Positions 18,546 through 28,730 are shown, counted from the stretch's first letter. The stretch is DNA of 64,000 nucleotides from Chengkuizengella marina (GCF_009910845.1 NZ_SIJB01000017.1:1-64000), one strand, 5' to 3'. The notes: a model not told the origin generated them from the sequence alone. Numbers and translations are program-made.

Positions 18546-19895
18546 ATGAAAAAGCATCGATATATACCGATGACAGAACAAGATCAAAGTGACATGCTCG
18601 CTACGATCGGTGCGGATTCCGTCGAAGAATTATTTTCTGATATCCCAGAATCTATTCAGTATAATGGGACTATGCCAATGTCAGAGGCGTTAAGTGAGCC
18701 TGAATTATTAAAACACATGAGTGAATTAGCTGAAAGAAATGCACACTTTGAACAAAATCCTTGTTTTTTAGGTGCTGGCATTTATGATCATCACATTCCA
18801 GTTGTCATTAATCATATGATCTCTCGTTCTGAATTTTATACGGCATATACACCTTATCAACCTGAAATTAGTCAGGGTGAGTTACAGGCTATTTTTGAAT
18901 TTCAATCCTATATTTGTGAATTAACAGATATGAAAGTTGCTAATGCAAGTATGTACGATGGAGCCACAGCATTAGCTGAAGCGGCAGCCTTAGCAAGTGG
19001 AGCTACTAGACGTAAACGTATCATCGTTTCTAAAGCAGTTCATCCTGAGGCTCGTGAAATCTTGCAAACGACTGCGCATGGTTTAGGACTAGAAATCGTA
19101 GAAGTTGGATTTTCAAATGGCGTAACAAATATTGATGAACTTAAATCTTCAATAAATGAGGATACCGCGGCTGTTTTGATTCAATCTCCAAACTTTTTCG
19201 GATGTATTGAAGATGTTCGCAGCATTGAACCTCTAGTACATGAGAAAAAAGCATTACTTGCGCTTAGTGTAAATCCATTGTCTCTTGGTTTATTAGAATC
19301 TCCTGGCAAACTTGGTGCAGATATCGTAGTAGGTGATGCACAACCGTTAGGTATCCCTGCTGCACTTGGTGGTCCAACATGTGGATTTTTTGCGGTAACT
19401 GAGAAATTAATGAGACGAATACCAGGTAGAGTTGTAGGTCAAACCACAGATACAGACGGAAAACGTGGATTTGTATTAACTTTACAAGCACGAGAGCAAC
19501 ATATTCGTCGTGAAAAAGCAACATCTAATATATGCTCTAACCAAGCTTTATTAGCTTTATGTGCATCTATCTATATGTCTACAATGGGTAAAGTTGGAAT
19601 GCAAGAAGTAGCTCAGTTAAACTTAAATAAATCTCATTATGCAGCAAAACAATTCTCTGAGTCTGGAAAGCTTGCTTTCAATGCTCCATTTTTTAATGAA
19701 TTTGTTGTAAAACTACCTGAAGGAACGGACGTTAAAACTGTCAATTCTAAATTAATTGAAAAAGGTTATATTGGTGGATTTGATTTAGGATATTCTTACC
19801 CTGAGTTAAAAGGACACATGTTATTAGCTGTAACAGAGCGAAGAACAAAAGATGAAATTGATGGATTCATCCATGAACTGGAGGAAATCATATGA
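18546..19895 (+). CDS. gcvPA: Glycine dehydrogenase (decarboxylating) subunit 1
   Basis: 449 residues, the normal length of the N-terminal half of the P protein in bacteria with a split enzyme. Starts [13 protein letters not shown], with motifs such as [23 protein letters not shown] and [12 protein letters not shown]. It pairs with GcvPB to make the PLP-dependent decarboxylase that begins glycine breakdown. The PLP lysine is carried by the other subunit. It overlaps gcvPB by four bases (ATGA), so the subunits are translated in a coupled way. Confidence 0.96.
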   Translation: MKKHRYIPMTEQDQSDMLATIGADSVEELFSDIPESIQYNGTMPMSEALSEPELLKHMSELAERNAHFEQNPCFLGAGIYDHHIPVVINHMISRSEFYTAYTPYQPEISQGELQAIFEFQSYICELTDMKVANASMYDGATALAEAAALASGATRRKRIIVSKAVHPEAREILQTTAHGLGLEIVEVGFSNGVTNIDELKSSINEDTAAVLIQSPNFFGCIEDVRSIEPLVHEKKALLALSVNPLSLGLLESPGKLGADIVVGDAQPLGIPAALGGPTCGFFAVTEKLMRRIPGRVVGQTTDTDGKRGFVLTLQAREQHIRREKATSNICSNQALLALCASIYMSTMGKVGMQEVAQLNLNKSHYAAKQFSESGKLAFNAPFFNEFVVKLPEGTDVKTVNSKLIEKGYIGGFDLGYSYPELKGHMLLAVTERRTKDEIDGFIHELEEII

Positions 19896-21349
19896 AACCT
19901 GAAAAAAAATTGATTTTTGAACTTAGTAAACCTGGACGTGTTGCATATTCTTTACCAGAATGTGATGTACCTCAAGTCTCTTTAAATGATGTTATACCAG
20001 AATCAATGCAACGAAGCAAAGCTGCTGAGTTACCCGAGGTTTATGAAGTAGATGTCATTAGACACTACACAGAATTATCCAGATTAAACTTTGGGATCGA
20101 TAATGGTTTTTATCCACTAGGATCTTGTACAATGAAATACAATCCTAAAATTAACGAAGATACTGCTCGTTTTCCAGGATTTGCAAAGATCCATCCACAT
20201 CAACCAGAAGAAAGTATTCAAGGTGCACTTGAATTACTTTATACACTTCAAAATGATTTAGCTGTATTAACAGGCATGGATCAAGTTACATTACAACCTG
20301 CTGCTGGGGCACATGGTGAATGGACTGGGCTTATGATGATCCGAGCTTATCATGAAAACCGTGGTGAAAAAAGATCAAAAGTAATCGTTCCAGATTCCTC
20401 TCATGGAACAAATCCAGCAAGTGCAACTACAGCTGGTTATGAAACCATCACAATTAAATCTGATGAACGTGGTATGGTTGATTTGGATGCTTTACGTGAT
20501 GCTGTAGGTGACGATACTGCTGCTTTGATGCTTACTAATCCAAATACACTGGGATTGTTTGAGCAAGAAATTGTAGAAATTGCAAATATCGTTCATGAAG
20601 CAGGCGGTTTATTATATTATGATGGGGCAAATTCAAATGCAATTATGGGGATTACTCGCCCAGGAGATATGGGATTTGATGTTGTACATTTAAATCTTCA
20701 TAAAACAATGAGTACCCCTCATGGAGGTGGCGGGCCTGGTGCTGGTCCAGTTGGCGTGAAGAGTAAACTGGTCCCATTTTTGCCAAAACCTATTGTAAAT
20801 AAAAAAGAAGATGGTACATTCTATTGGGATTATGATCGTCCTCAATCGATCGGTCGTGTAAAAGCGTACTATGGAAATTTTGGTATTCTCGTACGTGCAT
20901 ATACTTATATGCGCACTTATGGACCAGACGGATTAAAACGTGTATCTGAAGTAGCTGTTATCAATGCTAACTATATGATGCATCGTTTAGCTCCATTTTA
21001 CGAGGTCGCTTATCCAGGGGTATGTAAACATGAATTTGTATTATCTGGTCGAAAGTTAAAACAATACGGTGTACGTACACTAGACGTTGCTAAACGATTA
21101 CTTGATTTTGGATATCATCCACCAACCATTTACTTCCCTCTTAATGTTGAAGAATGTATTATGATTGAGCCAACAGAAACGGAAAGTAAAGAAACACTCG
21201 ATGGGTTCATTGATATTATGATTCAAATCGCCAAAGAAGCTGAAGAAAACCCTGAAATAGTGATCAATGCTCCGTATGATACGGTTGTAAAACGTTTGGA
21301 TGAAACGACAGCTGCACGTAAGCCAGTATTGAACTGTACTTGTGAATAG
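19892..21349 (+). CDS. gcvPB: Glycine dehydrogenase (decarboxylating) subunit 2
   Basis: 485 residues, the catalytic half of the split P protein. The PLP Schiff-base lysine is Lys271 in [17 protein letters not shown]. The N-terminal part has [21 protein letters not shown]. It decarboxylates glycine and hands the aminomethyl group to lipoylated GcvH. Last gene of the gcv operon; the terminator is at 21385. The Cys-containing C-terminal end (LNCTCE) is a minor feature whose meaning is unknown. Confidence 0.96.
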   Translation: MKPEKKLIFELSKPGRVAYSLPECDVPQVSLNDVIPESMQRSKAAELPEVYEVDVIRHYTELSRLNFGIDNGFYPLGSCTMKYNPKINEDTARFPGFAKIHPHQPEESIQGALELLYTLQNDLAVLTGMDQVTLQPAAGAHGEWTGLMMIRAYHENRGEKRSKVIVPDSSHGTNPASATTAGYETITIKSDERGMVDLDALRDAVGDDTAALMLTNPNTLGLFEQEIVEIANIVHEAGGLLYYDGANSNAIMGITRPGDMGFDVVHLNLHKTMSTPHGGGGPGAGPVGVKSKLVPFLPKPIVNKKEDGTFYWDYDRPQSIGRVKAYYGNFGILVRAYTYMRTYGPDGLKRVSEVAVINANYMMHRLAPFYEVAYPGVCKHEFVLSGRKLKQYGVRTLDVAKRLLDFGYHPPTIYFPLNVEECIMIEPTETESKETLDGFIDIMIQIAKEAEENPEIVINAPYDTVVKRLDETTAARKPVLNCTCE

Positions 21350-21384
21350 TAGTTCTAATGATTACACCAGCCTTTTAATTGAAG

Positions 21385-21425
21385 AAGCCAGTATTTCCTA
21401 TACTAAAGGATAACTGGCTTTCATT
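21385..21425 (+). terminator. Terminator of the gcv operon
   Basis: Eight-bp AAGCCAGT / ACTGGCTT stem extended by inner pairs, followed by TCATTTT. Confidence 0.85.
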
Positions 21426-21463
21426 TTAATTACTGTGATTTTATTTGAGATTTCGATTTGAAT

Positions 21464-21868
21464 TTAATCAACAATATCCTTCTTTTCCTCTTGCTCAAAG
21501 TCAATACCGTGTACATTTACATTTACTTCAACTACAACTAAACCAGTCATTGAATGAATGGCTTCTTTCACATTTCCTTGAATGTTAGAAGCAATAATTG
21601 GAATTTCTTTTCCATATTCAACAATAATGGAAACATCTACGATGACATCTCTTTCTCCAACTTCTACTTTTATTCCTTTAGAAAGATTTTTTCGCCCGAT
21701 CCACTCTGCGATTCCCCCTGCTATTCCACCACTCATACTTGCAACTCCGTCAACTTCAATGGTTGCCATTCCTGCTATGATTTCTACAACTTCAGGAACA
21801 ATGTGTACTCTTCCAAGCTCTCTTCTTTCAAGCTCCAAATTCGTTAAAGTTTTTGTTGAAGACATCAT
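21464..21868 (-). CDS. Asp23/Gls24 family envelope protein
   Basis: 134 residues from the tandem ATGs after AAAGGTGGGATT. Upstream in-frame codons lack a ribosome site. Asp23/Gls24 core: VHIVPEVVEIIAGMATIEVDGVASMSGG, then a basic loop WIGRKNLSKGIKVEVG, then VDVSIIVEYGKEIPIIASNIQGNVK and MTGLVVVEVNVNVHGI. Proteins of this family are cytoplasmic and linked to cell-envelope stress, fatty-acid or wall metabolism. Monocistronic here, converging on the gcv operon. Confidence 0.9.
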   Translation of the reverse strand: MMSSTKTLTNLELERRELGRVHIVPEVVEIIAGMATIEVDGVASMSGGIAGGIAEWIGRKNLSKGIKVEVGERDVIVDVSIIVEYGKEIPIIASNIQGNVKEAIHSMTGLVVVEVNVNVHGIDFEQEEKKDIVD

Positions 21869-21960
21869 AATCCCACCTTTCTTCTCTGTCATAAAAGTTG
21901 TATGCATTACCTCTCACACTTAATAAAATATGATAGAAAATAAGTTCTATGACTAATTTT

Positions 21961-23340
21961 TTAAGTAAGGAGAATTATTGTATAAGCATATAAAATACTT
22001 GCAAGAAAAATGAGAGCTAAATACAATCCATTCCATTTCAAACCAACGATTAGAGGTCTTTCATCAACCATCCCACTCACTAAAATATTTAAAGGGGTAA
22101 CTGGACTTAGTATGGTTGCTATAGACCATCCCATCATCATGATGAGAATAAAGATTTCTTTCTCGATAAGTATGAGAGATGGATCGAACTGTGTAGCCAA
22201 TACTGTGACGATAATTAATGGATGAACACCGATAAATGTTAATAAAATCATCATGGAGAGGATAAATACAACAAATAAAAATAAAGAAAAATTAGATATG
22301 CTCAACATTAAAAGTTGTACTTGTTCTGAAAATGAAGTACCAATCAAAGAGTTTCCTAAAAAACCTATACTGATAAACAAGATAATCTCATTATTCATAA
22401 CTGGGACAGAATTTTTCTTGTATATTTTAAACTGTTCTCTAAACGCTTTGAATTTTTTAAATACGATACTCCATAATAGAGGAAAAATAATAGAAACCAT
22501 ACTTACAACTAACAGCATAGACCATCCTGTCATATATTGAATAACAAACATTGTAATGCCCAAAAGAATTGTAAGTACAGAAAGTTCCAGAACCTTTTTG
22601 ATATGATAACCTTCTACTTTTATACCTGAATTTTGCTCTTCTTTGGATGTCTTCTTTGTCATTTTCATAAATAATAGATTGCCAATTATCAATTGAATAA
22701 ACGCAAAAAGAATTCCATACGGAATATAACTTAATAGTGGTACATCTAAATAAAAAGTTGCTGTTGCAACGGAAATGAGAAAAGGTGACCAAACAAAAGC
22801 TGTGGAATATCCTATAAAATAAACTCTGGATAAGAACTTAGGTGATAGATTCAAATGCTGAATCATGTCATTGATCAATCGAATTGAGCCCAAATTAAGG
22901 ATGGGTCCAAACAAAAAAATAAAACCAGTAAGTCCCCCAAATAACTTCTTTGGTTTTTGTACTAATCTTACTAAAAAAAATGACAATGACTTAAAGTAAT
23001 TACTTATTTTAAGAGGTATTAATATTAACGGAGCTAAAATGAGAAGAGCAATGATTGGCAAATTTACCAATATACCATCTATTATATTTGTAAGATTGGC
23101 TCCCTTTGTAACATTGACGAGGAATCCTAGTGAAAAAAAACTTAAAGCCCAGAATCGAGCAAAGCTTTTAGCATAAATAAGACTACTAAAAAAAATGAAA
23201 ATAACAAAAAAAGATAACAATACATAAAGTGCTTCCAATTGCAAAAAAAACTGCACAATATACATTAAACACATAGTTAATATAATTAAACTTCTATTAA
23301 AAACAAGTCCTTTTTTATAAGGTATAGACGGTACTTGCAT
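21961..23340 (-). CDS. Polytopic permease of unknown substrate (ion-transporter-like)
   Basis: 459 residues, about 12 membrane helices. It shows two weakly similar halves, each with a helix-break motif: GLTGFIFLFGPILNLGSIRL in the first and SIATILSPVTPLNILVSGM in the second. Such paired breaks with SPVTPxN are typical of the ion-transporter superfamily (citrate, arsenite, dicarboxylate and similar exporters). No specific family is certain. It is monocistronic, with an AGGAAGGGATGA site. Substrate cannot be inferred from neighbours. Confidence 0.65.
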   Translation of the reverse strand: MQVPSIPYKKGLVFNRSLIILTMCLMYIVQFFLQLEALYVLLSFFVIFIFFSSLIYAKSFARFWALSFFSLGFLVNVTKGANLTNIIDGILVNLPIIALLILAPLILIPLKISNYFKSLSFFLVRLVQKPKKLFGGLTGFIFLFGPILNLGSIRLINDMIQHLNLSPKFLSRVYFIGYSTAFVWSPFLISVATATFYLDVPLLSYIPYGILFAFIQLIIGNLLFMKMTKKTSKEEQNSGIKVEGYHIKKVLELSVLTILLGITMFVIQYMTGWSMLLVVSMVSIIFPLLWSIVFKKFKAFREQFKIYKKNSVPVMNNEIILFISIGFLGNSLIGTSFSEQVQLLMLSISNFSLFLFVVFILSMMILLTFIGVHPLIIVTVLATQFDPSLILIEKEIFILIMMMGWSIATILSPVTPLNILVSGMVDERPLIVGLKWNGLYLALIFLASILYAYTIILLT

Positions 23341-23488
23341 GAAGTCATCCCTTCCTGATTCAAGTCATAAAAACGATATAAGTTTAAAGTGATTATCCAT
23401 ACCTTATTGTAATACTAAAATGGATCCTCGTATCAAAAATAATTTTAATGATCATGATTAGTAATACTGTTTATTCCTATTCAATACA

Positions 23489-23526
23489 TAAAAAATAACC
23501 GAAAGTTATTCATATATAACTTACGG
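23489..23526 (-). terminator. Terminator after the pyroglutamyl-peptidase gene
   Basis: Minus-strand hairpin CCGTAAGTTAT / ATAACTTTCGG followed by TTATTTTTTA. Confidence 0.85.
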
Positions 23527-23556
23527 CTGGTATTTAATATTATATTTTTGTAGAAA

Positions 23557-24159
23557 TTAATCCAACAATTCAATTATTACGGTCACAGCTCTAAGCAAAT
23601 CTTGTTCAGACCAGCTTGGAAGTTTAGGATTGAGAATGGCCAGCTCATGAGATGCTGGTATATGAACAAACCCCGAACGAGTAGCTTTTCCCTCTTTTTT
23701 AACCTGATGTAACATCGTATACATTACATGATTGCATAAATAAGTACCTGCTGTATTTGAAATTGCAGCCGGTAGATTTGCATCTGTTAAACCATTTACC
23801 AGTTTTCGAATAGGCAATGTTGAAAATAAACCATCAGGTCCATCTGAGACAATTCGTTGATCTTGTTTTTGGCTTCCTCTATTATCAGCTTCACCATCAT
23901 TACAATTAATTGCAATCCTTTCTGGAGTGATCTTCACATTTCCAGCTGCTAATCCTAAAGAAAGAACAACATCTGGTTCCGTTTCTTCAAAGTGTTTAAT
24001 GATTTGCTTACCTGATTTTTCAAAATCAACAGGTAAAACACGTCCACACACTTCATAATTGCCTATTGTCTGTTCATTTAATTGTTTTACAATATGTTCA
24101 GTTGGATTGATAGAATAGTTTAAAAAGGGTACAAATCCAGTTAAGAGTATTTTTTTCAA
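23557..24159 (-). CDS. pcp: Pyroglutamyl-peptidase I
   Basis: 200 residues, TTG start after GGAGGTTTTG. It removes N-terminal pyroglutamate from peptides in the cytoplasm. The C15 family catalytic triad is visible: Glu80 (TPERIAINC), Cys142 (GTYLCNHVMY) and His166 (FVHIPASHE). The substrate-binding GFVPFLNYSINP segment is at the N-terminus. It is slightly shorter than the usual 210-215 residues but complete. Monocistronic, divergent from bioA. Confidence 0.95.
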   Translation of the reverse strand: MKKILLTGFVPFLNYSINPTEHIVKQLNEQTIGNYEVCGRVLPVDFEKSGKQIIKHFEETEPDVVLSLGLAAGNVKITPERIAINCNDGEADNRGSQKQDQRIVSDGPDGLFSTLPIRKLVNGLTDANLPAAISNTAGTYLCNHVMYTMLHQVKKEGKATRSGFVHIPASHELAILNPKLPSWSEQDLLRAVTVIIELLD

Positions 24160-24347
24160 TGTACAAAACCTCCATTAATAATAGAACCTTGATGAATAAA
24201 AGCATATTTCCCCTCTGTATCCAGATGAATTGCTTTTCTTATAATTATCTTATTTTTCCTTTTATTATCATTATAGAGTGGAACTAACTACTTTTCATAG
24301 TTTTATTATAATTGAAATGAATTCTACTTATGTATACCTGTTTTTTA

Positions 24348-24367
24348 AACACACACTATAATGTGTT
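24348..24367 (+). promoter_or_regulatory. Inverted repeat over the bioA -10 box
   Basis: AACACA (24348-24353), eight bases, TGTGTT (24362-24367). The spacer and right arm overlap a TATAAT at 24357-24362. Position and symmetry fit an operator. It does not resemble the TTGTTAAC-type BirA box known from Bacillus. Confidence 0.4.
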
Positions 24368-24417
24368 ATTATTAGAAAGGATTGTTTATTTCTTGTTTAT
24401 AGGAGGATGGATACCCA

Positions 24418-25779
24418 TTGGACATTCAATTAAAAAATAAGCTATTAAAAAATGATAGGGATTATGTTTGGCACCCTTTTACTCAAATGAAAGATTATGA
24501 GAAACAAGACCATGTATTAATAGAAAAGGCCGAAGGCATTTACTTATATGATGCAGATGGAAGCAAGTATTACGATACGGTTTCTTCTTGGTGGGTTAAC
24601 ATCCATGGACATTCACATCCTCGTATTCGTGCAGCGATAGACAAACAGATGTCTGAGATGGATCACGTGATGTTTAGTGGGTTTACTCATAGACCTGCTA
24701 TAGAACTTTCAGAAAAACTAGTTGAAATTACACCTGAAGGTTTAAATAAAGTGTTTTTTTCGGATAATGGCTCTACTGCAGTAGAAGTTGCGTTGAAAAT
24801 GTCATTTCAATACTGGCTTCATTTAGGAAAAAAAGAAAAAAATAAATTCGTCTTTTTAGATAATAGCTATCATGGAGATACCATTGGTGCTGTTAGTGTT
24901 GGTGGTGTGGAGCTTTTTCATTCGGTTTTTAAACCCCTTCTTTTTGACTCATACAAGGTATCATCTCCAAATCCATTTGCTTGGCAGCAAAAAGGAGTCT
25001 CTGAAGATGAAGCTGTCTCAAAATGTTTAGATGAGGTTAGGTCATTGTTTGAAGAGAAAGCAGAAGAAATTGCAGGATTCGTTATCGAACCTCTAGTTCA
25101 AGCTGCAGGCGGAATGATTGTATACCCTTCCTCCTATTTAATCGGTATTCGTGAATTATGTGATGAATTTGACATCCATCTTATTGCTGATGAAGTAGCT
25201 GTTGGATTTGGTAGAACAGGTAAGTTGTTTGCATGCGAACATGCTGGAATATCGCCAGACCTTATGTGTTTATCTAAAGGTTTAACAGCAGGTGTCATGC
25301 CCCTCTCAGTTACTTTAAGTACACTTAAAATATTTGATGCCTTTTATGATGAATATGAAACGTTTAAAACTTTTTTCCACGGACACAGTTTTACGGGGAA
25401 TCCACTTGCTTGTGCAGTAGCACTTGAAAATCTAAAAATATTTGAAGATAACAAAGTGATCGAAATGATACAACCAACTTCAAAATATTTACAGCAAAGG
25501 TTTCCTGAATTTAGTGACTTAAAACATATCGGAAACGTGAGAGGCATCGGCATGATCGCAGCGATGGATATTTTTGAAGATAAAGCGAAGGGATTAAATT
25601 ATGCAACGAATAAAAGAACGGGATATCAAGTTTATTTGACAGGTTTAAAACATGGTTTGATTATGCGTCCATTAGGGGATACGATTTATGTCTGGCTTCC
25701 ACTATGCACAACGATAGATGATATAGATCAAATATTATACAAAATTAATAATGTATTGATTGATTTGGAACTCGCTTGA
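24418..25779 (+). CDS. bioA: Adenosylmethionine/lysine-8-amino-7-oxononanoate transaminase
   Basis: 453 residues, TTG start 11 bases after AGGAGG. A class III PLP aminotransferase of biotin synthesis that converts KAPA to DAPA. Motifs: WHPFTQM at the N-terminus, SSWWVNIHGHSHP, FSDNGSTAVEVALK, DEVAVGFGRTG, and Schiff-base Lys287 in LSKGLTAGVMPL. The amino donor (SAM or lysine) cannot be read from the sequence. No other bio gene is present nearby, so it is an orphan; the rest of the pathway must be elsewhere. A strong terminator follows. Confidence 0.93.
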   Translation: MDIQLKNKLLKNDRDYVWHPFTQMKDYEKQDHVLIEKAEGIYLYDADGSKYYDTVSSWWVNIHGHSHPRIRAAIDKQMSEMDHVMFSGFTHRPAIELSEKLVEITPEGLNKVFFSDNGSTAVEVALKMSFQYWLHLGKKEKNKFVFLDNSYHGDTIGAVSVGGVELFHSVFKPLLFDSYKVSSPNPFAWQQKGVSEDEAVSKCLDEVRSLFEEKAEEIAGFVIEPLVQAAGGMIVYPSSYLIGIRELCDEFDIHLIADEVAVGFGRTGKLFACEHAGISPDLMCLSKGLTAGVMPLSVTLSTLKIFDAFYDEYETFKTFFHGHSFTGNPLACAVALENLKIFEDNKVIEMIQPTSKYLQQRFPEFSDLKHIGNVRGIGMIAAMDIFEDKAKGLNYATNKRTGYQVYLTGLKHGLIMRPLGDTIYVWLPLCTTIDDIDQILYKINNVLIDLELA

Positions 25780-25783
25780 CAAA

Positions 25784-25808
25784 GGAGCTTGAAACTTCAA
25801 GCTCCTTT
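25784..25808 (+). terminator. Terminator after bioA
   Basis: Nine to ten base-pair stem GGAGCTTGA / TCAAGCTCC with an AACT loop, then TTT. A-tract on the left suggests it may also work on the minus strand for the small gene at 25828. Confidence 0.9.
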
Positions 25809-25827
25809 ATCTTACTTTCTTAGAAGT

Positions 25828-26025
25828 TTAAATAGTATAAAAACTTAGTAACCCTAAGAAAGTATATATCAAAAATGATGTGAAAGATAAATAAATAGAA
25901 TGAATACCTAATTTCTTTTTATCTAAATTTTCGTTACCTAACCATAGAATAAATAAGATCACTCCTATAATTGGAAAAATAAATGACGAGATATAACATA
26001 TGATTTTTTCTTGTTTTGAAACCAC
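25828..26025 (-). CDS. Small two-helix membrane protein
   Basis: 65 residues from GTG at 26025, six bases after an AGAGGAG site; TTG at 26028 is too close to it. Two hydrophobic helices (about 8-28 and 43-62) are separated by a charged loop (NENLDKKKLG). This resembles small DUF4870-like membrane proteins but is too short for a sure assignment. Function unknown. It lies between bioA and the ThDP enzyme gene, apparently as its own unit. Confidence 0.6.
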   Translation of the reverse strand: MVSKQEKIICYISSFIFPIIGVILFILWLGNENLDKKKLGIHSIYLSFTSFLIYTFLGLLSFYTI

Positions 26026-26116
26026 CAAATTCTCCTCTCACATATAAAGTTAAACAATACTAATATCAACTTATTGAAAATAAAAATATATCATTAATAA
26101 ATTTGATTGACAATAT

Positions 26117-27790
26117 CTAAGTATTTTTTAATGACCTAAGTTGTTCAATCGTATACTTTACAGAAATTTTCTCTGGATCACAAGTGACCTCAATAAGAGA
26201 AGGAACTTGGCTATCCAAAGCTTGTTTTAAAGCGTTTTCAAATTCATGGTTATGTTCAATCTTTTGACCAAACACCCCCATAGATTCAGCCAATTTCACA
26301 AAATCAGGGTTTCCTAATTCAGTACCAATTACACGTCCAGGGAAATGTTTTTCTTGATGCATTCGAATGGTTCCATGCATATTGTTGTTGAAAACGAGTG
26401 AAATAATTGGCGTTTCATAACGAACAGCTGTTTCGAGTTCCTGCAAAGTCATCATAAATCCTCCATCACCTGAGAGTGATACTACAACTTTTTCAGGGCA
26501 AGCTAATTTAACTCCGATTGCAGCAGGTAAACCATAACCCATAGCACCAGAGGTTGGTCCTATATAAGTGTTTGGTTCAGAAAACTGAAAATAACTATGT
26601 AACCAACCAGAAAAATTACCTGCATCATTTGTGAGAATTGCATCTTTAGGGAGGTTTTCTTGAAGCGTTTTAATGATTCCTTTCATTTCTATCCCTTTTG
26701 AGGTTTGATCTAAAGAATTTAAAGATGAGTGATTTTCATAACTTTTTCTGCGTTCTTCTCCCCACTTTTTCCATCCTATTGATATTTGTCTTTCACTCTT
26801 CATTTTTTGATTTAAAGAGGAAAGCGTTGCTTTTGCATCACCCATTAAAGATAGATCTGGTGGGTACACTTTTCCAATCGTAGAAGGTTCAATATCACAA
26901 TGAATAAGTTTATGATGTGATTCGATTAAAGTATAACTTTGAGTTGTTACTTCTGAAAAACGTGTACCTATTGCGATAATCAGATCTGATTCCTTTACAG
27001 TCTCTATGATATGATGAAATGTACCCAGCCCTAAATGACCTACATATAAACGGTTTGAGTTAGGAAAAATATCATGTCTTCTAAATGAACTAATCACAGG
27101 AATTTGTAAAAGATCTGCAAACTCTAATAGTTCTTTTTCTCCATTAGATAGTTTTATTCCCCCTCCTGCTAAGATAAATGGTTTTTTAGATTCTTCAATC
27201 ATTTGAATACAGCGAGTCAAATCTATATCACTTGGTGTATGTCTTGACAGTTTTGTAGAATCGATGAATTTCATAGTTGCTTTCTCTGATAAGATATCTG
27301 CTGGAAGAGATACTACAACGGGACCTGGTCTGCCTGATTTTGCAATTCTAAAGGCACGTTGGACTAATTCAGGAATTCTTTCAACGTCACGTATTTCAAT
27401 AGACCACTTACTAATCGGATCAAAAAAACGATCTAGTTCAACTTCCTGAAACCCTTCTCGCCCTCTAAATTTCCGATCTACCTGTCCTAAAAAAACGACC
27501 ATCGGGGTAGAGTCCTGATAAGCTGTATGCACTCCTATAGCTAAATTTGCTGCGCCAACCCCTCTTGTTGCCATAGCTACAGAAACATTACCTGATGCTT
27601 TTGCATACGCTTCGGCCATAAATGAAGCTCCGCCTTCATGCCTAGCAGAAATCAGTTCTATTTCAGGTGTACCATAAATAACATCCATGATATCTAAATA
27701 ACTCTCCCCTGGAACACAAAAAACATGATTAACATCTTCGTTTTTTATACATTGTACAACTGCCTCTGCTCCTGTCATCATTTCTCCCAT
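26117..27790 (-). CDS. ThDP-dependent enzyme, acetolactate-synthase-like
   Basis: 557 residues, AGGAGG site. Three ThDP-family domains. PYR domain has catalytic Glu52 in SARHEGGASFMAEA. The middle domain starts near 190. The PP domain has the motif GDGGFMMTLQELETAVRYETPIISLVFNN. Overall it looks like the large subunit of acetohydroxyacid synthase or a related lyase/decarboxylase. No ilvN small subunit, ilvC or alsD is adjacent, so it is more likely a stand-alone enzyme than the branched-chain pathway AHAS. The exact reaction is open. Confidence 0.8.
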   Translation of the reverse strand: MGEMMTGAEAVVQCIKNEDVNHVFCVPGESYLDIMDVIYGTPEIELISARHEGGASFMAEAYAKASGNVSVAMATRGVGAANLAIGVHTAYQDSTPMVVFLGQVDRKFRGREGFQEVELDRFFDPISKWSIEIRDVERIPELVQRAFRIAKSGRPGPVVVSLPADILSEKATMKFIDSTKLSRHTPSDIDLTRCIQMIEESKKPFILAGGGIKLSNGEKELLEFADLLQIPVISSFRRHDIFPNSNRLYVGHLGLGTFHHIIETVKESDLIIAIGTRFSEVTTQSYTLIESHHKLIHCDIEPSTIGKVYPPDLSLMGDAKATLSSLNQKMKSERQISIGWKKWGEERRKSYENHSSLNSLDQTSKGIEMKGIIKTLQENLPKDAILTNDAGNFSGWLHSYFQFSEPNTYIGPTSGAMGYGLPAAIGVKLACPEKVVVSLSGDGGFMMTLQELETAVRYETPIISLVFNNNMHGTIRMHQEKHFPGRVIGTELGNPDFVKLAESMGVFGQKIEHNHEFENALKQALDSQVPSLIEVTCDPEKISVKYTIEQLRSLKNT

Positions 27791-28160
27791 TTATACTTCC
27801 TCCTATTACTAATTTAAAATTCCTTTAAAAATATTCAAAAATGGTTTACAATATTATGTAATTAATCCACTTATGATTATAGTATGTTTCCATAATAAAG
27901 CAATAAAAAAACAAAAAATTTTTTTGGTTTTACCCCATTTCCGTCAAATAAACTGAGATCAGGATAAACGATTGAAATCATGGATACATATAGTTTGAAA
28001 AGATTTCAAAATTGATTTACTCAAAGTCAAACGGAATAAAGATGGAGACTGAGTAAGCGAGAAAATATGAATAAAGTTAAATATTTGCTAGTTGGTCATA
28101 CTATATAAGAAATGTGGATTTCCAATAAAAAAGAAGCACCGTTTAAGGAGAGTTATGCTT
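27791..28160. other. Intergenic region between ThDP enzyme and ferritin genes
   Basis: 370 bases between two divergent genes. The only clear structure is the perfect inverted repeat TTTGAAA-AGA-TTTCAAA at 27994-28010, a candidate operator. It does not match Fur or PerR box consensus. No further RNA gene or ORF with a ribosome site was seen. Confidence 0.5.
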
Positions 28161-28667
28161 ATGATCAGTGATAAATTGCTTCAAGGATTAATTTCCCAAA
28201 TGAATTATGAATTTTATTCTGCGCATGTTTACATGTCAATGGCTGCTTATTGTTCATCAGAAAGCCTAGATGGTTTTGCTAATTTTTTTTTAGTACAGGC
28301 AGAGGAAGAGCGTTTTCATGCAATGAAGTTTTATCATTTTATTAATGCTTTAGGTGAGCGTGCAACCATTAATGGTTTTGAAAATCCAAATAATGATTTT
28401 GCATCCATTATGGACGCTTATGTAAAAGCGCTTGAACATGAAAAAGAAGTAACAAAACGTATTTATCTATTATCAGACATAGCTCTTGACGAGCGTGAAC
28501 ATGCAACCATTCACTTTTTAAAATGGTTTATTGAGGAACAGGTTGAGGAAGAAGAAATGTTTAATACGATTATTCAAAAGTTAAAATTAGTTGAAAACGA
28601 TACTAACGGGATGTTTATGTTGGATAATGAGTTTGCCGAACGTTCCTTTACACCTCAAGATAATTAA
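28161..28667 (+). CDS. ftnA: Bacterial ferritin
   Basis: 168 residues. I place the start at ATG 28161 (AAGGAG ten bases upstream; ATG 28155 is also possible, while the open frame to 28092 has no site). With this start the iron ligands fall exactly on classical ferritin numbering: Glu17, Glu50, His53, Glu94 and Gln127 (in MNYEFYSAH, AEEERFHAMKF, EHEKEV, IEEQVEEE). It forms a 24-subunit cage that oxidises and stores iron. Monocistronic with a strong terminator at 28693. Confidence 0.95.
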   Translation: MISDKLLQGLISQMNYEFYSAHVYMSMAAYCSSESLDGFANFFLVQAEEERFHAMKFYHFINALGERATINGFENPNNDFASIMDAYVKALEHEKEVTKRIYLLSDIALDEREHATIHFLKWFIEEQVEEEEMFNTIIQKLKLVENDTNGMFMLDNEFAERSFTPQDN

Positions 28668-28692
28668 GAAAAAATTTATGATTTAAAAATCA

Positions 28693-28730
28693 AAAACTCA
28701 TGAATTAGATTATAATTCATGAGTTTTAAT
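28693..28730 (+). terminator. Bidirectional terminator after ferritin
   Basis: Fourteen-bp stem AAAACTCATGAATT / AATTCATGAGTTTT with an eight-base loop (28693-28727), A/T tracts on both sides. It can serve ferritin on the plus strand and the anti-sigma gene on the minus strand. Confidence 0.9.

Noticed and set aside
21554-21923. Plus-strand frames over the Asp23 gene
   Set aside because: They are antisense shadows with no ribosome site and improbable composition.
24407-24433. Eight-codon frame starting within the bioA ribosome site
   Set aside because: It overlaps the Shine-Dalgarno and has no site of its own. Kept only as a remark in the bioA finding.
26117-27790. Naming the ThDP enzyme ilvB or alsS
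   Set aside because: No small subunit, ilvC or alsD is adjacent, and the family contains many enzymes with other reactions.
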